NCBI RefSeq assembly: GCF_019175385.1
Contig: NC_083338.1
Coordinates: 63,334,884 to 63,398,883, forward strand
Direction of reading: 5' to 3'
DNA from: Lycium barbarum
Taxonomy: Eukaryota; Streptophyta; Magnoliopsida; Solanales; Solanaceae
Length of the DNA stretch: 64,000 bases
The notes below the pieces were generated by a model that ran no database searches, was not told the DNA's origin, and saw nothing but the letters and a program-made list of their open reading frames with translations. How positions within the stretch are numbered: position 1 is the first letter of the stretch; every line of letters starts with the position of its first letter. This document shows positions 45,919-57,607 of this stretch, piece after piece. Both the position numbers and the translations under genes were made by a program.

Positions 45919-48884
45919 TGTTATGTCCCGTGTTTTCGTATAATTGGAAATCGAGAAATAATTACGACTTGTGTGTTATAAGGACATAATTTGATTTTTG
46001 AGAATATGACTATGTTGGTTATGGAATTATTAATGTCAAGACCCCGGGGAAGGCCGAGAATAAATTTGGAGTTTCGGAAATTAGTTTCGGGAATTACAAA
46101 TCGGGATTTTAATGAATTGGGCCAAGAAGTTGAACAACAAAAATTGAGGCCCAAAGAGATGGGGTGGCCGGCCACAAGGCTTGGCCCAAGCCCCATTTTA
46201 AGTGGTCATGTGATTATCACATGACCCTTAATTGAGATATATATCCATTTGCCTTAGAACTTTCAAGAGGATTGAATCAAAACACAAAGAAAATAAGAAA
46301 GCACCTCAACAACACCTCTCGGCCGAAGCTAGAGAAAGAGAGAAAGAAAATTTTCTAGCCCTTGTGTTTGATCCAAAAATCTTGTTCTTCTCATATTTAA
46401 GAAGTACTCAAGACGCTCTCCGACGTGGTATAATTGGTTTGGCACAAGGATTCCGTTTGCGACAAGTCGGAAAGTTAGTAAAAGGTAAGAATCTTGCCCC
46501 TCTAATGTTATAGAATTGCTAGGAATGTGTTAAGGATTGGAAGTGGGCGAGAATCCCGTAATTTTAACGTAAATAGAAAGTCGTGGGTGTGTGTTTGTAG
46601 TGTGTTTGGCCGTGAGCCATACATAGGGAAATTGCTTTGAATTGATCTTGTTTAAGTTGGTAGAATGTGTTGTTGTGGCCTTTATATCGTAAATGGTTAA
46701 TTGGTGAATGAAATTGGTGTTGAGAAAATGATTTTGAGTATTATCGGAAAGCGTATACCTTCGGTATTTTTATGTATATCAATGTATATCTTGGGTGTTA
46801 TAGACTTTAGATATGAATCTATATCAATGTTGATGAATTCGGAATGAAGCGACGTGAGTTAGAATGTTCGTAGTGCGTTTTAGATGTTTTGAAGAATTTG
46901 GGAAAATAATGGATTTTTATGCAATTTCGTGTATGGCATGGTTTGTAATTAGAATGGGATTATATAAGTTTGAATGTGGGAATGCATACAACTATGTGGA
47001 TGTAGAATTGGAGTTGTGAAGGTTTGAATGAAAAGTTGTCAACTTATGAAATCACGTAAAACTTTGAAACTAGAATGGTGTTATTGTTGTTTGTTTTGGT
47101 TGTTGATATGTGGGCTGTTGTAGTGGATAAAATAGGAGCCGAGCTATGCCTCGGGGATGTTAGATTTATAGGGGAAGTGCTGCCGAAATTTCGGTAGGCA
47201 ATTATGAAGTTAAAGGCATTTATAAACCTAAGGATCTCATTTGGTAACTTTGACCATTTGCAGATTTTTGACGAAACGGGACGGAACTTTTGGAGGAGCT
47301 TACGACATCTGAGAGGTATGTAAAGCTTCCCAATTCTTTATTAGGCATATCTTAGGGTGTTAGTTGAATATGTGACCTTCCGGAGCATTTCTGCTCCTCG
47401 AAACCCGATCCACAGAAAAGTTACTATTCATTCAATTCTATTGAAGCTTAAAGGCTCCAATTTGGCTAGAATGCCACTATTCGTCCGAAACCTATCGAAA
47501 TGTGGTCGGGTAACCTAGGAATGATAATGTATGACCTTTGGCATATAAATGCTCGTAGAAACATGTTCGCCACCTCACTTCGACTCGAGGTGGGCCCGCT
47601 ACCCCAAAATGCCCGATTTGCCCTTCGGGCCACCTTTGATAATAAATTTGTACATATTACTTCGGATCTTTGGAACATCCTCCTACGGGGTAGGTTTGGG
47701 CAATCCGATACGCTAACCTACGTTTTGAATTATATGGACCATTTTGGAAACGTCTTGCGAAATGAAACTTTATGTCGACTAAGTATTCGACTATTTTGTA
47801 ATATGGTGTCATTTATGAATTTACTTTGTTTTGAAACACTATTTTGAAAGACGATTTGCATTTGTTTGCTCACGACTCCGTTCGTGCCTTATTATGACTT
47901 CGTTCGCCGGTTCCCGGGCCGGTTTTGATTCGTGCGCCTTATGATAATTCGGCAGTATGCTGTGTTACGGTTCCCAAGGCTTCGCCATAGGGCCGGGTTC
48001 CGTTTGGAGTTATGCTGTGATATGGCTCGGGATGCGATACGCTCACCGATGATTATGATTTTGTTCAGGGATGTACGGAGATTTGAAACCTTCTGGTGTT
48101 ATGCTGTGTGTGGCGCCAGCGTCGGAGTGGCGACCACGTTCTTAAACGTTTGCATGATTTTACTTGCATTATATATATATGTATATGATTTCGATACAGA
48201 CTTTGACATCTGATTTGCTTTCGATTTTGATTCATATTTCTGTACTCCGTGCTTTACATACTCAGTACATATTCCGTACTGACCCCCTCTCTCCGGGGGC
48301 TGCGTTTTATGCCCGCAGGTGCAGATCTTGGTGATCCTCCGCAGTAGGCTCCACTTTTTGCTTCCTCGGAGTACTCTTATTCGATTCGGAGTCCACTTCT
48401 GGTATAGACATATGCTGCTGTATATATTTTGTATATTTGGCTGTGCGGGTACGGCGGGGCCCTGTCCCGCCATATGATTCTGTCGGTCTGATAGAGGTCT
48501 GTGGACAGGGTTGTGGGTTATGGTCCTTAGGTATGGTTATGTGAACAGGTCGTTGTGTGATTCTCATATACTGAGGCGGCCAGTCCGCATGTTTTGATTA
48601 GGCGATTCTATACGCCGAGGCGGCCAGTCCGCGTTTGATATATGTATATATATATTGTCCTGTTAGCCCTGAGTGGCTTTTGTTGGTATTTTCTGCGTGC
48701 AGGATATACTGGGTAGTCCGTAAAACAGAGGAAACTCTGCCGAAATTTTTCCTGGAAATGGTCCAAGTCTGTTTATGTAGCCTTACTGGCTTTGGCTAAT
48801 CGTTTGTATGTAACTGGAATATGTAACCAGGTCTGGGTGCCCAAGTAGGGCGCCAGTCGCGGCCCACGGGGCTGGGTCGTGACA
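45919..48884 (+). repeat. TE10 3' LTR (2,966 bp)
   Basis: Copy of 37774-40739 with no visible difference. Landmarks fall 8,145 bp further right (donor-like 46485, 52-nt segment 47264-47315, hairpin 48282, GNRA hairpin 48726-48739). It would supply the transcription terminator, but I cannot point to a specific poly(A) signal. Confidence 0.96.
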
Positions 48885-51800
48885 CTTTATATACTAACCT
48901 TTGATTTCAGCGGGAGAGTGGCGTCGACAAGAGAAAGTAAATAATGCTACTGGGAGTTACAGAGGCTAATATTTCATTGAGGTTACGTTATCAGAAATTT
49001 TATATACAGAACGGCGACTGGCCATCATCAAGGTAAGTTATTGTAAGTATAGTAAAATAATGGATTGAATGTATATATATTGTTGATAAGTCATGTTATA
49101 AGGTGCGCACAGAAGAAGCTGAAGGAATCAGTAACGGTAAGCAGAATATATGTCAGATATAGTGTGAAGGTTGCAGGTATGATTGAAACCTGCAGTTAAA
49201 GATTGAAAGACAAAATAAACAGGAAAGAATAACAGGTATAGTTTGAGTTGGACATACGAGGTAAGTTCATCATTTTTATATTGTTGTTGATATTGGGAGC
49301 CCTGTGTGGCTATGATATGATATATATGTATATATGTTGGCCTTGTGAGGCATTGTTGGTATTTTCTGCGTGCAGGTTTTGGGATAGTAAGAAATACAGA
49401 GGAAACTCTGCCAAAATTTTCCTAGAAATAAAAAGAGAATGAGATATAGGCTCGTAAAAAGTCTTGAAAGCTCATGTCAACAGTAATGATAAGCTTTGAC
49501 TAAGTTGCGAGTACGGCTGACTTCGAGAAATAAGTTAACCGTTGAATTGATGGTAATAGTAATTATGAGGTCGATATCGATATGGTAAAAAGAAATGCTA
49601 GGACAATTTGGAAGGGCTTGTGATAATAAGAGATGATTTAAAAAAGGCTAGCAAATTTTAATAGTGTGTTATATGGAGGTATTAACTGAAATAAGCAGGG
49701 ATAAATTACAACGAGTTTATAGTTAGAAGAAGTAATAGTATGATTAAGACAAGAGTACAGAGGAAGAAGAATGGTGATGAATATGAATGTATTGATAAGA
49801 CAGCTTGTGAGGTATTAAGGATAAGATTGACCAGAAAGGGTGAAAGGTTAAGAAGTGTTACGCTATAGGATTGATCACCAACAGGACGTAATGTGAATAT
49901 CATAACGGTTGTCATGAAAATGAATAAAGCCTGGCGAGGAAGTGACTAAAAGATATGACGTGATCTATGTGACTAAAGTATAAAGGAGAGCTATAGAACG
50001 AATAAGGAAGACTTATAAAGTTCTTCTATAGGGAGAGTGTAGAACAAAGATTATGTGATAACTGAAATGATAGCGAGCACAAAAGAAGAAGGAGTTAATT
50101 GAAAGAAGGAAATAAGAAGGAAGCGAGCGAGATAATAGTGTAGTAACAGGTTATGACATGTATAGTCGAGAACACAAGTAATATAAGTGACGGCACTGCG
50201 AGAGACCAAACTATAGAAAGATGAGCAACGAGGTAGAATGAGTACAAGAAAATGACTGGGGTGATAAGAGAAAATAGGGATGAACAGAATACGTTTTGAA
50301 AATGAGAAAGGGATTATGCGGGAGTAGTGTTTTCCGAAGGATACAGGGGTAGCATGAGATTCCTCGTGCACAGAATAAAAAATGGACATAAACTGGAGAA
50401 ATGGTAAGGGAATACCAAAGGAAGCACCCAAGATAGACGTAATCAATTGAGTACGAGTGTAAATTAAAAGGGAAATACATAGCTACGAACTTAAAGGTGT
50501 AATATGACGACAAGGCGATAAGATAAGACCATTATTAAGATGAACTCAATATGATTTTGAGTAAGTTAGAAGTCAGTGTTGGGTACACAACAAGGGTAAA
50601 AGAGCAGAAGGCATAAAAGTGTACGGCGTGTGTATGACTTCACCTCGAAAATAGTAAAATCCTTAAAGGACAAGGACTGTAGGTTTGAAGAACAAACGAT
50701 GTATTGTAAATCTATTAGAGGAAACATATGATACAGGTTGGGATAAAGATAATGCTACAAAAGAGCCTTGGACACTTATCATCAGAATATAAGTGCTACC
50801 TAATTGGGAAATTGGAACGACTACAAGTACTAGTTAATTATTGATTGGAGTAAGTGGAAGGTGGCCTTGGACGAGTTGCTACATTGGTTGCATTACTCAA
50901 GTACAGATTATTAGATGCGATTTTGTACTATATACAGAAAGGTTCTTGTCGCTTCGTGATTTTGTTAAGGTTTCGTACGTGGATAATCAAAGTTATAAAT
51001 TATAAAGAAAAGACATGGATATGGTACAGTATACCAAATAAGTTGGAAAAAAAAAGATCAGATGAATTTGAGATTGGAAATAGGGACATAGAGCAAAGTA
51101 TAAACAGATAATGGTATAAGTACACCCTTAAGGGGGGAAGCGGGTGAGAAATGCAAGTGTAAGATGGAATAATTGACACTGCAATATATTTGATATGGAT
51201 ACTTAAATTTCAAGTGAGATCCCTTGCTGAAACAAGTTAGTAAGATCTGAAAGTCAGCAATAAACGGATAGAAGTCAGGATAGTACTTGAGACAGTGCTG
51301 AGAATTATTTGTAAGGATCTTGAATGATATGACATTACAAAGTGGGTGATTATAAAAAGAAAGAGTACGACAAGAGAGTGGTAATGAGTAACTTAAAGGA
51401 TATTATAAAAGATAGCAATGCTATATTCGAGGAGAGGGTAAGATGTTGGTAATAGAGTTGTTTGCTAATGATATTGCGACTTATAAGTAGCAAAGGGAAG
51501 GGATAAAAAAATCTCCTATAGTAGGATATGAGAAAATCAAAGGGGTGAATAAAGGAAGGTAAAAGAGTATGAAAAGATAGGCTACGAGCGAGTTTTAGTA
51601 CGGATGAGATATGCAAAGCATAATAAACCAGGAGAAGGAAAGACTATGACTAAGATTGGATATATTTTATACAAGTTGTACAAGAATAGTTATGTAACCT
51701 ACGAATATTTGTATGCTAAGAATGAGACCAAGTGAGTACTTGATAAGAAGAGTAAGGATTCTGTAATAACAATGCGGTTGTGATATTTTGGATACAATAA

Positions 51801-53183
51801 GAAAAGGTGTAAGATGGTTTGAGCCAAATTACCGAGATAGAATTAGTACTGAGGGCAAATAGGACATGGCTATAGTTGAGCCCGATACCAATTGAAAGAT
51901 ACAAGAGGAGGATGCAAGGTAAAGCATAAGGACTAGTGAAACGACGCTAAGTTATTTGAGCACCTTCGCACATTCTTGTAAAGATTGCAACATAATGTGT
52001 GACAGAAAAACTACGAGCAAAATCTGAGTAAAGAGGCAGTAGAAGAGTTTGAATTAAAGGTAAAGAAACGACACAAGATGATATGCCTAAAGTGTTACAA
52101 GTTGGGTTAAGGGAAATTGTGAAATGGTTTAGGCGAGACGATCAGAACAAGCTGGTTACTGGATGACAGTGAATTTATATGTCAAATAAAACATTCTTTC
52201 AGAATTATATCAATTAATGATAGACAGAGCACAGAGCAGCTATGTAAAGTTATAATATGAGGGAACTCCAGCGCTACTTGATAGCCAACTCTAAAGATCG
52301 AAATTAAGAGCTAAAAGTAAAGTGGCAGTTAAAATCTTTTAAAAAAAGAAAGTCGAGAAGTGATACATGATGCTGAAGATTCCAGAATATGGACTGTAAC
52401 AGCAGAGCAATGTAAGGTTATTGAAGTAAAATAATGTTACACCTTGAGAAATTTCATTTTATTCGTAGAGTCTTCGAAGGGTCTACAGATTACCAGAGGC
52501 ATGAAATACTCCAAAGACTGTAAAGTCTAATAAATCGACGAGGGACAGCGCATTATAGAATCGTATGTAAAGATTAAGAAGTAAGATGCAGTGAATGATA
52601 CCTCTCAAGAAAGTAACTTATAGAAGAGAGGTATTACCTGAATGTGAGGATAGGGGTGCTATAGGGAAAACTACCAATATAAGTGTTCACTCACGATGTG
52701 AGAGGAGTATTTACCTCAAAAAGAGTGCTCTCGAGAGATTCATTATGGGAGATGATTAACATGAGATTTAAAACCCCTTAAGATCATCATGTATTTTAAC
52801 CCTTATTCAGATATAAGTTAAGCGAGAAGAGACACCCGAAGAGGATTCTAAAGATAAGAAGAAGGTTCCTGATTATTAAGTATTCGCGAAAGGTTAAGAG
52901 ATGACATGGTATCAGTATGTAACAGATGATTCACGTGGTTGACTTAATAATATGAGTATAGAAGTAATGACTATGTGATTAAGATTATGGAAAGGAGTAA
53001 CGATAAGGACGAAAGGTTTCTAGACTAGTTGAGAAAAGAAAATTATTATTAAGTAGCCCATAGTATAATAATAGCATGGAAATCAGGAACTAAAGGGGAC
53101 AACCATTTCAAGAAACTAATAAAAGCATCATAAGCTCGCAAGGAACAACATTCGAGGACAAATGTTCCAAAGGGGGGGAAGGA
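48885..53183 (+). mobile_element. TE8 internal region, non-coding (LARD-like)
   Basis: About 4.3 kb between the end of TE10 and the TE8 PPT, with no frame above 131 codons and no gag-pol motif that can be followed. The sense strand is A/G-rich, like TE1's internal region. 49290-49440 resembles the end of the TE10 LTR and the sequence before the TE11 PPT (GGTATTTTCTGCGTGCAGG, then CAGAG-GAAA-CTCTG at 49397). At 52745-52762 TGGGAGATGATTAACATG equals a TE10 integrase stretch (44706-44725) but for one base, possibly a relic of integrase. Either a LARD or a very decayed autonomous element. Antisense frames (for example 50051-50446) are low-complexity shadows. Confidence 0.65.
53147..53183 (+). promoter_or_regulatory. 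TE8 AGGA-loop palindrome and polypurine tract
   Basis: AACATTCG - AGGA - CAAATGTT (one mispair) followed by AAAGGGGGGGAAGGA abutting the 3' LTR start. Confidence 0.88.
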
Positions 53184-55102
53184 TGTTACACCCCAGAAAT
53201 ATTTCATGTTACTAAGGCTGCAGACGGCTTAATGTGAGCTCAAGGAGGAGCAAATATTACAAGTATAAAGGATGAAATTCTACTGTATTAGCATGAGAAT
53301 AGCATGAGTATGATATTTGAAATTCGTACAATATGATTGGAATGATACGTTAAAGGATATATAGCCCTCGTAATCGTAAGCTGAGGTGGGGTCCACATGT
53401 CGATATTTTATAAAAAACATATGACAAGTTATATGGATAATATATGTGAAGTTAAACACAACTCAAGAAGGACCCTTCAGCCAAATCAAAGTGGAAACCC
53501 TCCAAATAAATGTTTTTAAGTTATGTTTTTGGGTGATCTGACTTCGGGAGGCCATAACCCCATCATTATTTGGGAATTTGGGAAAACGCCTAAAATGAAA
53601 GTTGTAGATAATTGCAATACCTTTCCAACCATATGTCGTGGGCCTGCATGTGATATCGGGATAAGGAGATATGGACGTTTTAAGGCAGAAAGGTCAAGCT
53701 GGGCAGTGGGCTCGGCTCAACCCGATTCCAAGTCGGGTCAGGCACATTTACCTTGCTATTTAAGGGACATTTTCAGCCTTATGCCTCATTTTCACACCAA
53801 AAAAAATCCAGAATAATTTAGAGAGAGAGAGAGAGAGGAGAATTAGAGAGAGAAAGTGGAGAATCGATCAAGTTCGAGGCCCCGAATCCCGAGGCTCGTG
53901 AAGGATAAAGTGTAGTACGAGTTATCATCGTCGTTTTAAGCTAAATATTGATCTTGGGGGAGGATAATTTAGTGATTGAGCTTCTGCTAAGGTATGTATA
54001 AGATTCCTTTTATGTTATTAAAGTGTTTATTTAGAGTTTTAACGGATTAGAACGGTGAAAATAGCGTTATAAATTCGTTTGTTGTTTTGTTGAGATTTAT
54101 GGATCGGGGGCTGTTTTAGTTGGATTAAATGGATGGAATTAGCTGAATTATGATGTATAATAATCGTTGATGTTGTTGACAAGTTGCTGTTCTTGAATTT
54201 GGGATAATAAAGTGTTTGAAGATATCATATACAAAGCGTATACGGGGCTGTTTGGTATAATTTTCGTGGCTGTTTTGTGACAATATTTTGGGGCTGTTTG
54301 GTATGATTTTCGTGGCTGTTTTGTGACGATATTTTTGAGCTGTTTGGTAAGATATTTGTAGCTGTTTTACGATGATATTTGGGACTGTTTGGTGGTTGTT
54401 ATGAATTGTTTTGTGGGCTGGAATATCGTGGGATTGGCTGTAGTTGTTGTTGTTGTGTTTGTTGTTATACTATGGATATACGAAAATAAAGAAGTGTATA
54501 CAAGCATTGGTATACGAATGTATAGTGGGCTGTTTTGTAAGTGATTTAAGAATGGATTTAATTGTAGTTTGATATGAAATTGTTGGCTTTGTTGTTGTTG
54601 GTATTTTGATTGATGTTTGGCTAAATTGGAATCTCGAGGATTGTTAAGTTTTCAGGGGAAATGCTGCCCGAATTTCGTTAAGTTTCATTCGTACTTGGAT
54701 TGGTTAGTAAGTGATGTGGATGATCTAACTGTGGCTTATGTTATCTTAATTTTAGACCTACGAGCACGAGAAGTAGACGTTGGACATTTAGATAGAGTTC
54801 AAGGTATGTAAAGCTAACCCTTCTTTATTTTTGGCATGATCTTTATGAAACAAATAGACGACGTGTATATGACTCCAAAGAAGCTCCTATTCTAAGAGAC
54901 ACTAGGATGACCAATGTTCTTGATTCCCATAACTTATTTTATTACGTCTTAATGCGTGTCTATGATTCCAGAAGTTCTATTTTGATATAATCCATAGTGA
55001 CATTCGAAGGATAATTGATATGACTATTGTCTCGATTATCATGATGGTTCATTTTGATTATTCTATTGAGTCTCAGATATGACTTAGTTTGTGTATGGTT
55101 GC
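53184..55102 (+). repeat. TE8 3' LTR, interrupted by TE11
   Basis: TGTTACACCCCAGAAATATTTC... identifies it with 32687-34829. It retains the segment deleted in the 5' LTR: TATTTAAGG TATA-like (53758), a GA repeat (53820-53837), donor-like CTAAG/GTATGTATAAG (53991/53992) and the GGGGCTGTTT repeats (54246-54400). It stops at GTTGC (55098-55102), the left duplication of TE11; the rest is beyond the window. Confidence 0.92.
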
Positions 55103-57591
55103 TGTTACACCTCGGAAATTTTTCCGTACTTGTGTGATGAGTAGAACAATGTAGGACTTGAGTGTATGGTGTTTTACTAAGTCGGGAATGGCTAATTTTG
55201 CATTTTTGGAAATAATAAAGTTGCAGAAAAATTTCACCCAGTGGTCATATATGGCACTATACGACCCGTAAAGTGATTTACGGACCGTATAGTGCAATCG
55301 TCTTTCATTGCGTCAAAAATCTCAAGTTTCTGTTAAGTGTTGAAATGGGTAAAAACGACCCAGAATACGGCCCGTAAACTGGTTTACAGACCGTAAACCA
55401 GGTCGTAAACCACCAGGTCCCTCAGCCAAGACTTTCTGTAAATGTTGAATATGGTTAAATACGACCCAGTTTACGGCCCGTAAACTGGTTTACGGACCGT
55501 AAACCAGGTCGTAAACTGCCATGTCCACCAGCCAAACTCTCTGTTTTTGGAATGCTTAAATACGACCACAGTGGATGACCCGTAAATAAAAATACGGTCC
55601 GTAAACTGCAGTTTACGACCACTGTTCATCCCGACAAAAATTCATTAAGCATCAGCTTTTGAGTTATTAAAAGGAACTTAGGCCTCACTTTATTTCATTC
55701 TTCATTCATACAACTCAAGAACACTCTAGAACTCTCCAAATACTTCCTCCATAAGAATCCAAGAGAATCAAGGGGAAGCTAAAGATCAACAACACAAAAC
55801 CTATGAAATCAAGTGCAAGAACACATCAAGGGATCATCTAAGTCAAGTAATTCCCAAGAAGGTGAAACTAGGGTTTTGTCTAAGTGAAGCAATTCAACTT
55901 AAGGATTGTTCAACCACTATCCAAGGTAAGTTTCATGATTATTCCATGTTGTTTGAAGTATTGGAAAGCTTAGACACTTGAGATGTAGAAGAACATAGAA
56001 ATAGGTCATTGTTGAATGAATAGTGACATGAATGAATGATAGTGGAATTGAACTACGAATATTGGAGTGTTGTGAGTACAAATACGTTATAAATGATGTT
56101 TATATCATGAAACAAGCGTTAAACTCATGAAAATGCAAGGACGAGTCATAAGGCTAATTAGGAGGGAAATTGGAGGAAAATGGTGGATTTTGCTAAATGT
56201 ACGTAAACAACGATTGTTGATTGCGATATTGTGAGTAATGTTATGAATGTTGTGAGTTAATATACAACATGGAAAGTGGTATGAGCGAAGGAAGCGTTGT
56301 CCGACTTCTCCTAGAATTAGCGACGCGATCTTATAGTTAGTTTACTAATGTTGATACGAATTCTCTTATGAAGGTAACGACGTGATATCGACGGAGAACA
56401 AGCGAGCGATATCCTAGCTAAACGACCAAGGTATGTGAGGCTAGTCCCGTCTTTCTGATGGCATGAATCTTGTAGCACGAAATTCCTATTCTCTTCAGGA
56501 GTTCCTATAGTCCGAAAGGCTAAGAGTCTAACTCCTTAATGTCTATATAAGATGAGGAATACGATATGATGATGCTAGTATAATGATGATGTTAATTATC
56601 GCTTACACTCACCTTATGTACTAGTTCCTTCAAGGTGAGGCAGAGTATCAATAGTTGTTCCACAATGGAATCGGGGGATCACGACCTTACGTCACCCCGA
56701 TAGAGTAAAGTTTATCTTGAGCCTTATGCATGTATTACAATGAGATAAGTATTTTATGATGAGTATATTATTATTATGAGCATTTTATGATAAGCATGAC
56801 ATGAGCATTTCACACCGTGCCTAGTTAGCCGGGCAGTCACCGCCAAGGCGGGCAGCTATACGGATACACCATGACCTTCGGGCATGGGCAGACACCACTA
56901 GTGGGCGGCATAAGATGGTACGCCGGACGCGGGCTAATATTATTGATTATCACACCATTCCGACATGGACGGGCAGCTTGCATACGATGCATATATGTTA
57001 TGAGGATGAGTATGAGTAAGATAGCACGCATGATTTCCTTTATGATTATCAGACAGATCCAGATATTTCATGTTGATGTTATCACTATATTTTTGATGTT
57101 TTCTTTCATTGTTTATGCTTCTCATACTCAGTACAACATTCGTACTGACGTCCCTTCTTCGGACGCTGTGTTCATGCCCACAGGTAGACAGAGAGAAGAG
57201 CTTGGCCCAGATCCTCAGTAGCAGTCAGCTGGTTGAAAGCACTCCATCGTCCGGAGGTGCTTATGACTATCCTTTTGATGTACATTCATGTATGCATATT
57301 TTGGGCATGACGGAGTCTTGTTCCGTCCATGTATTCATTATGTTAGTAGAGGCTCGTAGATACGCAGTGCGGGTTAAATGGTCTCACAAGACGTTTTCAT
57401 ATGCGTGTATATTATTTTGATGGTCGAAAGGCAATTGTATATAAAGTAATTATGTTTGTTTAATTATGATTTTCCTACAACTGGTATGTAAATTGATAAA
57501 AGAATATTAGATGGGCAAGATAAGTAGTAGGGTGAGCGGTGCTCGGTAACTAGCTCTGGGTACCCGTCGCGGCCCTAGCTGGGTCGTGACA
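55103..57591 (+). repeat. TE11 5' LTR (2,489 bp)
   Basis: TGTTACACCTCGG to CTGGGTCGTGACA. Holds palindromes at 55254-55620, TATA-like GTTATTAAAAGG (55663), a textbook donor CCAAG/GTAAGTTTC (55925/55926), donor-like CCAAG/GTATGTGAGG (56430/56431), hairpin CGTCC-CTTCTTC-GGACG (57149-57165), and acceptor-like CCCACAG (57178-57184). The frames in 56830-57420 have no known domain. Confidence 0.95.
55254..55620. repeat. Palindrome array TTTACGG/CCGTAAA in TE11 5' LTR
   Basis: Four spaced blocks: GCACTATACG...CGTATAGTGC (55254-55295); two near-identical blocks of CGGCCCGTAAACTGG then TTTACGGACCGTAAACC and AGGTCGTAAAC (about 55360-55411 and 55470-55517); and CCGTAAATAAAAATACGG with TCCGTAAACTGCAGTTTACG (55578-55617). 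Each can form several alternative hairpins. Confidence 0.93.
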
Positions 57592-57595
57592 GATG

Positions 57596-57607
57596 TGGTA
57601 TCAGAGC
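57596..57607 (+). promoter_or_regulatory. TE11 primer-binding site
   Basis: TGGTATCAGAGC, four bases after the LTR end. Confidence 0.95.

Larger units (their letters stand above)
37774..48884 (+). mobile_element. TE10, complete Tekay/Del-like chromovirus, apparently intact
   Basis: Two 2,966-bp LTRs (37774-40739 and 45919-48884) lie at a constant offset of 8,145 bp; I see no difference between them. Flanking duplication CTTTA (37769-37773, 48885-48889) is perfect. Between them are PBS, a leader, a single open gag-pol frame of 1,621 codons, the AGGA palindrome and PPT. Total 11,111 bp. Every part needed for retrotransposition appears present, so this is the youngest insertion and may be or recently have been active. 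It sits in the TE8 leader. Confidence 0.96.

Noticed and set aside
50051..50513. Antisense frames of 100-131 codons in the TE8 core
   Set aside because: Hydrophobic low-complexity products of a purine-rich strand read in reverse; overlapping frames and no homology that I recognise.
55254..55620. CRISPR-like array of palindromic repeats
   Set aside because: Repeats are not evenly spaced, there are no unique spacers, and the block is inside a plant retrotransposon LTR duplicated at both ends.
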